A stretch of 59,961 nt of DNA. Origin: Bryobacterales bacterium. GTDB taxonomy: Bacteria > Acidobacteriota > Terriglobia > Bryobacterales > Bryobacteraceae. The stretch spans positions 1-59,961 of the forward strand of contig PLRS01000021.1 in assembly GCA_003164035.1 (NCBI GenBank), written 5' to 3'. A program made the position numbers and the translations under genes. This document shows, piece by piece, positions 43,548-49,896 of this stretch (position 1 is the stretch's first letter; each line of letters starts with the position of its first letter). The notes under the pieces are model-generated. The model was not told the origin of the DNA. It worked only from the letters and a program-made list of their open reading frames with translations, and made no database searches.

Positions 43548-46229
43548 ATGCGCAAATTACTCTCACTATTCGCCGACCCGGTATCAAAACGCACAAACCG
43601 TGGCCGCTTGGAACGGCGTCACCGGGTATTTCACCGATCCCGGCGGGTGGCGCGGGCGGGTCTGGTCGCCTATCTCCTGGTTGCGGCCTGGCGCGGCCTG
43701 GTGTCGGCCTCAGCGCAAATTTTGCCGCCAATGCAGATTCTGCACCAGGAGGTCTATTCCGCCCCCGCCGGACTTCGACCGGCAACCCGGCGCGCCGGTG
43801 CGTCGATTCTCCCCGGCGGGCGGGTGGTTGCGCCATACGGAGACGAATATCCGATCGGCCCGGGTGCCTTCGGCCTGGCCATAAGCCCCTCGGGAAGAAC
43901 CGTCGTTACCGCCAATTCCGGGCCGGCCCGCTACTCCCTGACGATCCTCGAGCGAGCCGCCGGCAAAAGCTGGCAGGCTCGCCAGTTGGTGGCCAACCCG
44001 CCCGACAGCATGGAACCGCGGGGCACCGGCTGGAGGGGCGTATTCATGGGCCTGGCCTTTACCTCCGACCGTGGCTTGTTCGCCTCGGAAGGCAACTCCG
44101 GCCGCGTCGCCTGGTTCGACGCCGCCGAAGAGCGCCGCCGCGGGGTCGATCTCAACCGCCAGGGTTATCAGGATAGCTACGCGGGCGATCTTGCCATCGA
44201 CTCGCGCCGGGGCATTCTCTACGCCGCCGACCAGGCCAATTTTCGCGTGGCCGTGGCCGATATTCGCAGCCACCAGGTGATTGCGTCGGTGAAGGTGGGC
44301 CGCCTTCCCTTTGCGTTGGCGCTGTCTCCGGATTGCCGCCGGCTATTCGTCACCAATCTCGGCAGCTTCGAGTACCACCCGCTGCCGGGCGGTCCGGTGC
44401 CGTTCCCGCCCTTCGGTTTTCCGTCTTCCCAAGCTCTTGCCGCGCTGGGCGATCCCAATGCGGAGGCGTCCCAAACGCTCGCGATCGTCGATGTCGCCCA
44501 TCCGGCGGAAGCCAAGGTCGAGGCGTTCGTCCACACCGGCGCTCCCGTGGGTGGCGATTTCGTGGGCGGCAGCAGTCCGTCCGGCATTGCCGTGGGCAGC
44601 GATCGGGTATTCGTTGCCAATGCCGCCAACGACTCTGTTTCCGTGGTCGATCCGCACAGCCACCAGGTAGAGGTTGAAATCCCCATTCGCATCCCCGGCC
44701 TGGAAGCGTGGCGCGGAGTTTTGCCCATCGGTATGGCGTACCACGAGCGCTCCGGCTGGCTGCTGGTGGCCGAGGCGGGCATCGACGCCGTGGCCGTGAT
44801 CGACGTCCGCCAGCGCCGCGTTCTGGGCCATATTCCGGCGGCCTGGTTCCCCACCCGCGTGGCGGTCCTGGGCGACACCGTATTTGTCGCCAACGCCCGC
44901 GGGCATGGGGTGGGCCCGAACGCACCGGACTGGGACCCGGAGTCGCTTCGCCCGAGCTTGGCGGGCCGCTTCGTCCTGCCCGGCTACCTTTATCAGGGCA
45001 CGCTCTCCGTGTTCCAGCTTCCCACTGCGGAAGAGCTGCCCGCGCTTACCCGGCTCGCTCTCGAAGCCGCCAGCCTCCTGCCTCGGCCGGCCCCGCTTCC
45101 GAGCCTGCCCCAGGCGGGCCATGTAGTGCTGATCGTAAAAGAGAGCCGCGCCTACGACGAAATTCTGGGGGATATCCCTGCCGCCGGCAACGGACCTGCC
45201 ATGGGCGACGCCGAACTGGCCATCTATGGAGAACAGGGCATGGCCGACGGGCACCGCCAGCGCCTCAGCATCAAGCAGGCCAATCTCTCGCCCAACCACC
45301 ATGCGATCGCCCGCCAGTGGGCCTTCAGCGACAACTTCTATGCCGACGCCGAGAGCAGCGTGGACGGCCACCACTGGATAGTGGGGGCTTATCCGAACGC
45401 TTGGGTGGAAAGCTCCGCCCGCGCCGCCGATGGCGGCCAGAAGGATTTTCGTCTCTCGCCCGCCGCCGGGCGCCTTTCCTTCGCCGGTATGGCCGCCTCG
45501 GTTCAACCCGAGGACGAGCCCGAGGCCGGCACGATCTGGGACCACCTGGCGCGCCACAGCGTCAGCTTCTTGAATTTCGGCGAAGGGTACGAGCTGGCCG
45601 GCATCCGCGAAGGGCCGGACATGGAGCCCACCGGCGCCCGCTTCTACACCGACATGCCCATGCCGGAGCCCCTGTATCGCAGCACCTCCCGCGAATATCC
45701 CGGATTCAATCCCGAAATCTCCGATCAGTACCGGGCCAGCCAGTTCATCGGCGAAATCGAGCGCCGCTACCTGCGGCCGAAAGCCGAGTTGCCGCGCTTT
45801 CTGTACATCCAGCTTCCCGGCGATTTCACCCCGCACCCGCACCCTTCCGCCGCCTATCCCTACACCGCTTCCTACATCGCCGACAACGACTACGCGCTGG
45901 GCCGCATTCTCGAGTTCCTATCGCACACGCCCTGGTGGCGCGATATGGTAGTGTTCGTCACCGAGGCCGACGCCCAGAACGGCATCGACCACATCGACGC
46001 CCACCGCACCGTTCTGCTCGTAGCCGGTCCGGCTGTCAAACGCAACTACGTGTCGCATACCAATTCCAGCTTCCCTGGCTTGCTGAAAACCATCTTCGAG
46101 CTGCTGCGCCTGCCGCCGCTCAACCTGTTCGATGCCGTGGCGTCGGATCTGCGCGACTGCTTCACGGAAAAGGCCGACCCGGCGGTGTACCAGGCCCGGC
46201 CACCGGACCGCAGAGTGTTCGCGCCGTGA
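43548..46229 (+). CDS. YVTN propeller / phosphoesterase-superfamily fusion
   Basis: An 893-residue exported protein. A basic N-terminus and a hydrophobic helix (about 36-56) form a long signal or anchor. Residues 65-480 are YVTN-type beta-propeller repeats (ILYAADQANFRVAVADI, RVFVANAANDSVSVVDP, VFVANARGHG). Residues 520-890 resemble the phospholipase C/acid-phosphatase-type phosphoesterase family: GHVVLIVKESRAYDEILGD, then NHHAIARQWAFSDNFYADAE, SSVDGHHWIVGAYPN and VFVTEADAQNGIDHIDAHR. The usual metal-binding Asn of the first motif (KENRTYD) is Ser here. It may hydrolyse phosphate esters at the cell surface. It has no operon partner. Confidence 0.85.
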   Translation: MRKLLSLFADPVSKRTNRGRLERRHRVFHRSRRVARAGLVAYLLVAAWRGLVSASAQILPPMQILHQEVYSAPAGLRPATRRAGASILPGGRVVAPYGDEYPIGPGAFGLAISPSGRTVVTANSGPARYSLTILERAAGKSWQARQLVANPPDSMEPRGTGWRGVFMGLAFTSDRGLFASEGNSGRVAWFDAAEERRRGVDLNRQGYQDSYAGDLAIDSRRGILYAADQANFRVAVADIRSHQVIASVKVGRLPFALALSPDCRRLFVTNLGSFEYHPLPGGPVPFPPFGFPSSQALAALGDPNAEASQTLAIVDVAHPAEAKVEAFVHTGAPVGGDFVGGSSPSGIAVGSDRVFVANAANDSVSVVDPHSHQVEVEIPIRIPGLEAWRGVLPIGMAYHERSGWLLVAEAGIDAVAVIDVRQRRVLGHIPAAWFPTRVAVLGDTVFVANARGHGVGPNAPDWDPESLRPSLAGRFVLPGYLYQGTLSVFQLPTAEELPALTRLALEAASLLPRPAPLPSLPQAGHVVLIVKESRAYDEILGDIPAAGNGPAMGDAELAIYGEQGMADGHRQRLSIKQANLSPNHHAIARQWAFSDNFYADAESSVDGHHWIVGAYPNAWVESSARAADGGQKDFRLSPAAGRLSFAGMAASVQPEDEPEAGTIWDHLARHSVSFLNFGEGYELAGIREGPDMEPTGARFYTDMPMPEPLYRSTSREYPGFNPEISDQYRASQFIGEIERRYLRPKAELPRFLYIQLPGDFTPHPHPSAAYPYTASYIADNDYALGRILEFLSHTPWWRDMVVFVTEADAQNGIDHIDAHRTVLLVAGPAVKRNYVSHTNSSFPGLLKTIFELLRLPPLNLFDAVASDLRDCFTEKADPAVYQARPPDRRVFAP

Positions 46230-46322
46230 GCGTCTCCCGTCCACCGGGATCGGATCGACGGCTCGACGCGTTCTTTGACGGTTGGCGGGTGCAGTCGGCA
46301 TTTCCCGCGGTCGCGAGCCACC

Positions 46323-46414
46323 GGTGGGACAGACCATCGTTTCCTGTGGTCTGTCGGGCCCTCTCCAGGCCCTAACAGCCTGACAGACGACAAAAAACGA
46401 TCATCTGTCCCACC
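46323..46414. repeat. Interspersed palindrome, family A, full copy
   Basis: A 92-bp element with two hairpins. Hairpin 1 is GACAGACCA (46328-46336) pairing with TGGTCTGTC (46347-46355); hairpin 2 is GACAGACGA pairing with TCATCTGTC (46401-46409). The outer ends (GGTGGGACAGA and TCTGTCCCACC) also pair, so the whole element is one large palindrome. It lies between convergent genes. Confidence 0.85.
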
Positions 46415-46450
46415 CTCGGCCGCTCGATGAGTGCCGTCTGTTTTCAGTCG

Positions 46451-46482
46451 CTTACCGAGCCGCGACCGCCAGGGAGCGGTTT
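46451..46482. repeat. Interspersed palindrome, family B, single arm
   Basis: CTTACCGAGCCGCGACCG followed by CCAGGGAGCGGT matches one arm of the full inverted repeat at 17941-18031. It lies 36 bp after a family A element, in the same convergent gap (46230-46531). Confidence 0.8.
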
Positions 46483-46531
46483 CCCCAACGGATTTCCCCA
46501 AGATCGGTTAAGTTAACCACCGCGGCCCCTG

Positions 46532-47530
46532 CTACGCCTTGACGGAGAAGAATCCGCTCACGTTCTCCCACAGTAGTTGAGGAAAGCTCTTGTCCAGGTA
46601 GGAGCGGATCGAGACGTAGCATTCGTCGCAGGCGTTGGTGCGGGTGAACTCGCCGATCATCCGTTCGCGGTCTTCGAGCGGATACCGGTGGAACTGCATG
46701 GAGCAGGGCTGCAGGGCGCCATCGCAGGTGACCACCAGGAAGCGATGGCCCGCTTTACAACCGGGCATCCCCGAGTTTTCGAAGTAGCGCCGCGTGGCAT
46801 CGAGCGTGCTTCGGCTGTTGACGATCCAGTTGGTTTTGTCGCGGCGCTGCTCCACCCGGTCCAGGTGGCTGGCCAGGGAGGAAAGCTGCTCGGGCGATAC
46901 CGGCAGCAGATCGCGGCACCCGGTGCGGCGCGCCGAGTAGGCGCTGTAACAGAGGTTGACGCCCCACTCGCGAGCCTTGTCGGCGATGGCGTTGATCTCC
47001 TCCAGGTTTTCGCTGGTGATGCACGAGTTGAGTACGATATCGTCGTGCCCAAGGCGCGCCATCCGCGGGATCAGGTCTTCCAGATGGCGGTAGAGTCCGG
47101 GATAGCAGCGGAAGTCGTCGTGCCGTTCGTCGGGGAAGTCCAGGCTGACGGAGAACTGGTCCACTCCGGCGTCGCGCAACTGGAGGTACAGCTCGGCGGT
47201 CATCAGCGACCAGCTCGAGACCAGAATCGTGTAAGGCAGACCGGAGCCTTCCTTAATGTTCCGGACGATCTCGACCAGGTCGGGACGCAGCAGCGGTTCT
47301 CCGCCGGAGACCTGGACCACGCAGGGACGGAGCGCCTGCATGTAGCGCCGGTACTCGCTGGGGCGAAGATTGCGCGAGTCGTCGCGCGGGCCGCCATGGT
47401 CGCAGTGCCGGCAGTTGCAGGTGCAGGAGTCGGTTACTTCGAACGACACCACGATGGGCCGGTCGGCCATCCAGTTGAGCGACCCGCGCCCGATGATCTT
47501 CAGGGACTCTTGAAACGGGACCTTGCGCAT
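46532..47530 (-). CDS. Radical SAM protein with SPASM-like C-terminus
   Basis: A 332-residue enzyme. The radical SAM cluster motif is CxxxCxxC in TDSCTCNCRHCDHG (about residues 31-44), followed by QVSGGEPLLRPDLVE (the GGE SAM-binding motif) and a barrel. The C-terminal part has CKAGHRFLVVTCDGALQPCS and then NACDECYVS, a Cys pattern like SPASM or twitch domains that hold an extra iron-sulfur cluster. Such proteins modify peptides (sactipeptides, ranthipeptides) or act as enzyme-activating maturases. It begins 5 bp after a Sel1 gene whose product ends in a Cys-rich tail. ATG 47530 was chosen; the frame is open upstream but overlaps the neighbour. Confidence 0.88.
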   Translation of the reverse strand: MRKVPFQESLKIIGRGSLNWMADRPIVVSFEVTDSCTCNCRHCDHGGPRDDSRNLRPSEYRRYMQALRPCVVQVSGGEPLLRPDLVEIVRNIKEGSGLPYTILVSSWSLMTAELYLQLRDAGVDQFSVSLDFPDERHDDFRCYPGLYRHLEDLIPRMARLGHDDIVLNSCITSENLEEINAIADKAREWGVNLCYSAYSARRTGCRDLLPVSPEQLSSLASHLDRVEQRRDKTNWIVNSRSTLDATRRYFENSGMPGCKAGHRFLVVTCDGALQPCSMQFHRYPLEDRERMIGEFTRTNACDECYVSIRSYLDKSFPQLLWENVSGFFSVKA

Positions 47531-47535
47531 GGGAT

Positions 47536-48027
47536 TCAGGCCACCTCGCAGCGGGAGGGATCGCAACCCGGCTGTGTGCAGGGGCCGAGTGCCGGGGTTT
47601 CGGGAGAAACCGAAGCGAGGATACGGCCGCTGTCGCCGCTTTCGCCACCGTTGATACGCCGTTCCAGTTGTTCGAGCGCGGGACGGAGCCACTGGTGGCC
47701 CAGTCCCACGGCGGATTGAATCCAGGTGTAAGCCTCCAGATCGTCGGGAGGAGCCCCCTGGCCCAGCAGGCTCATCACACCCAGGTTGGCGATGGCGTGG
47801 CTGTCGCCGCCGCCGGCGGCCTTCCGGTACCAGGCGGCGGCGCGTTCGCAATCGGGGGCGACTCCGCGGCCCGTGTGGTAGGCCAGGCCGACCAGGAACT
47901 GGGCGCGCAGGCAGCCGGCTTCGGCCGCGCGCAGGAGGCTGGCGAAGGCATCGGCGTCGTTCGAGCAAACGAGGCCGCGGTTGAAATCGGCCGCGGGATG
48001 TCGGGCGCGCGAAGGCGTCTGGTCCAC
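47536..48027 (-). CDS. Sel1-repeat protein with Cys-rich C-terminal tail
   Basis: A protein of about 163 residues. The body has Sel1/TPR-like repeats: GCLRAQFLVGLAYHTGRGV, then ERAAAWYRKAAGGGDSHAIA, NLGVMSLLGQGAPPDD and AYTWIQSAVGLGH. After a flexible linker the protein ends PALGPCTQPGCDPSRCEVA, with three Cys in eleven residues. GTG 48027 is preferred because GAAAGGTG stands just before it; a TTG at 48051 is the other option, with a TATAGAAT box upstream. The radical SAM gene follows after 5 bp. The tail could be a substrate of that enzyme, with the Sel1 part as carrier; this is inference. Confidence 0.72.
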   Translation of the reverse strand: MDQTPSRARHPAADFNRGLVCSNDADAFASLLRAAEAGCLRAQFLVGLAYHTGRGVAPDCERAAAWYRKAAGGGDSHAIANLGVMSLLGQGAPPDDLEAYTWIQSAVGLGHQWLRPALEQLERRINGGESGDSGRILASVSPETPALGPCTQPGCDPSRCEVA

Positions 48028-48100
48028 GTCACACCTTTCGGGAGCGGTCAAACGGATTAAAAACTATTCTATACCGATTCGCCGCCGCCGGCCCGGACTG

Positions 48101-48143
48101 TGGAGCGGACCCTCGGTCCTCCACGCCGGGACTCACCCCGGCG
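48101..48143. repeat. Two adjacent hairpins
   Basis: GTGGAG-CG-GACC pairs with GGTCCTCCAC across a CTC loop (48101-48125). It is followed at once by GCCGGG-ACTCAC-CCCGGC (48126-48143). They sit between the divergent Sel1 and HU-like genes, where a terminator is not expected, so they may be a REP-like element or an RNA leader structure. The rest of 48052-48426 holds no recognisable gene. Confidence 0.55.
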
Positions 48144-48426
48144 CTCTTCGTTGCCGCTGCGCTGCTCTGTGGGGCAGCCAATCAGGCGGCTCTTCCCTTC
48201 GCACAGCTGCCCACCCATTTCGTGGACACTCGTTTTCCCCCCGAATCCGCACAATCCTGCACAACCCGTACCGCCGCCCATCTTGTCGCCGCTGCCTTTC
48301 TTCCCAATCCCCAGTCACAGAGTTTTGAAAATATCTGGAACCCATTTATTTGCCAAGATTTAAATGGTCGCCGCTGCCTTTTCTCCGCCGCTTTTTCACG
48401 CTACGTCCTGCTACCTTGAAGGCGGA

Positions 48427-48645
48427 ATGAAGAAGCCGGATATCGCCCGACGCATGGCGCGCGGGTCGGGCGAGAGCACCAGCCAGGCCGCCGACCGCCT
48501 CGACCGCCTGGTTCATGACCTGTTACAAGACCTCCGCCATGGCAAGGCAGCGCGCCTGCCGGGCCTCGGGCGCTTCCTGATCTCACCGGACGGCCGCATC
48601 GTGCTGCAGCCGGAACGGCGGCGCCGGGGCAAACCGCGTGCGTGA
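48427..48645 (+). CDS. Small HU/IHF-like DNA-binding protein
   Basis: A 72-residue basic protein. Its pattern KKPDIARRMARGSGESTSQA, then ADRLDRLVHDLLQDLRHGKA and RLPGLGRFLISPDG, follows the N-terminal half of HU/IHF (two helices, then the beta turn usually written V-x-L-x-G-F-G-x-F). The long DNA-clasping arms of HU are replaced by a short basic end (PERRRRGKPRA). It probably binds DNA as a dimer. Its stop overlaps the start of the HU-TIR gene by 8 bp, so both are translated together, possibly to form a mixed dimer. Confidence 0.72.
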   Translation: MKKPDIARRMARGSGESTSQAADRLDRLVHDLLQDLRHGKAARLPGLGRFLISPDGRIVLQPERRRRGKPRA

Positions 48646-49219
48646 CTCCGCCCTGTTCGCCGAATTGGCGCAAGTAGTGACCGAGGCTCTGGCCAGTGGC
48701 AAAGCCGTGGAAGTGGAAGGTTTGGGCGTGTTCTACCCCGATCCGGTTTCGGGCGTCCGTTTTGAGGATTGCCGCGGCCCCTCCGTCTTTCTCGCTTATG
48801 CCAAGGAAGACCTGGAGGTCGCCCTGCGCCTGCACGATGCCCTGCGCGAAGCCGGCTTCCGGCCGTGGATCGACGTTCGCAAACTGCTGCCCGGCCAGAA
48901 CTGGCCGCGCGCCATCGAGATGGCGATTCAAAACGCCGATTTCTTCGTAGCCTGCTTTTCCCAGCGCGCCGTGGTGAAGCGCGGCGGTTTCCAGGCCGAG
49001 ATCCGCTACGCCCTCGACTGCGCCCACAGCCTCCCTCTGGACGATATCTACATCGTGCCGTTGCGTCTGGACGCCTGCCACGTGCCCCGCAGCGTAGCCC
49101 GCGAATACCACTACATCGACCTGTTCCCGGACTGGCAGGCCGCCCTGCGCCGCCTCACTGGCATGATTCGCGCCGAAACCCGCCGCCGCGATGCCCGCTT
49201 CCGCCCTTCGGCCGCGTAA
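48638..49219 (+). CDS. HU-like/TIR-domain fusion protein, candidate defence effector
   Basis: A 193-residue protein starting at GTG 48638. Residues 5-33 (LFAELAQVVTEALASGKAVE, then VEGLGVFYPDP) repeat the second-helix/beta-turn part of the HU fold found in the preceding gene. Residues 48-160 are a TIR domain: box 1 SVFLAYAKED, then GFRPWIDVRKLLPGQNWPR, NADFFVACFSQRAV, and GFQAEIRYALD with Glu121 in the place of the catalytic Glu of NAD-cleaving TIR domains. TIR effectors of bacterial immunity usually deplete NAD+ or make signal nucleotides. Linking one to a DNA-binding fold suggests activation by DNA state; this is inference. Confidence 0.78.
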   Translation: MRDSALFAELAQVVTEALASGKAVEVEGLGVFYPDPVSGVRFEDCRGPSVFLAYAKEDLEVALRLHDALREAGFRPWIDVRKLLPGQNWPRAIEMAIQNADFFVACFSQRAVVKRGGFQAEIRYALDCAHSLPLDDIYIVPLRLDACHVPRSVAREYHYIDLFPDWQAALRRLTGMIRAETRRRDARFRPSAA

Positions 49220-49224
49220 TGAAA

Positions 49225-49321
49225 GCTGTCAGCGTTCAGCCGTCAGCATTCAGCCAACCCCGAAACCGCGACGAACGAAGCGCGCTCTTAGCTGATCGCT
49301 GAACGCTGAGTGCTGATCGCT
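49225..49321. repeat. Palindromic repeat of GTCAGCATTCAGC type
   Basis: The left arm (49225-49255) has two direct copies of GTCAGC(G/A)TTCAGCC. The right arm (49290-49321) carries the inverse pattern GCTGATCGCTGAACGCTGAG. It fills most of the 107-bp gap between the convergent HU-TIR and NTF2-like genes. It is unrelated to families A and B. Confidence 0.75.
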
Positions 49322-49326
49322 CCTTT

Positions 49327-49755
49327 TCAACTCGTGTGATCGTGGATAATGCGCCACCCCTTGGCGCTGCGGTGCATCACCAGGGTGTAGCGCCCGGACG
49401 TATCGCCGCCGCCGGCGGCGGTTCGATGCAACTCGAACTTGCCCGTGACCAGCGCATAATCGGCGCCCAACGGCCGCACCGCGATCTCCGAAAAATGCAG
49501 CGTTCCCATGGCCTCCGGAGTTGGGTAGCTGCGCTGGTAGCGTTCCAGAATCGCCGCCACGCCGCCGTGGGTCACCTGTTTACCTACAAAAGTCGTATTG
49601 GGCGAATCCTCATAGTAGGAAGCGAAGGTTTCCAGATCGCCGTGGTTCCAGGCGGCTTCCGAATCGCTCATCACCGCCCGAATCTCGTCGTGTTGCGCCC
49701 ACGCGGCCGTGACGCAAACAACCGCCAGCAATACCTTCCCATACCGCTTCACCAT
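49327..49755 (-). CDS. Exported NTF2-like (DUF4440/SnoaL) protein
   Basis: A 142-residue protein with a signal peptide (KVLLAVVCVTAAWAQ). The mature part is a cone-shaped NTF2-like domain: IRAVMSDSEAAWNHGDLETF, then YYEDSPNTTFVGKQVTHGGV and TLVMHRSAKGWRIIHDHTS at the end. Family members range from enzymes to ligand-binding proteins, and no catalytic residue is clear here. ATG 49755 begins the signal peptide. The gene is isolated, convergent with HU-TIR and downstream of the ADOP permease. Confidence 0.82.
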   Translation of the reverse strand: MVKRYGKVLLAVVCVTAAWAQHDEIRAVMSDSEAAWNHGDLETFASYYEDSPNTTFVGKQVTHGGVAAILERYQRSYPTPEAMGTLHFSEIAVRPLGADYALVTGKFELHRTAAGGGDTSGRYTLVMHRSAKGWRIIHDHTS

Positions 49756-49896
49756 GGGACCGATTATAATGCCGCGTCTAGTGGCGCGGTCATCGTCGTA
49801 GCGCCGGCGATCTTGTCGCCGGTGCTTTTCGGCCACGGCCATCTTCAAGCTGGCCCCCGCGAACGAGCCCTGGCAAACCGCCCAAGCCCCGGCTCC

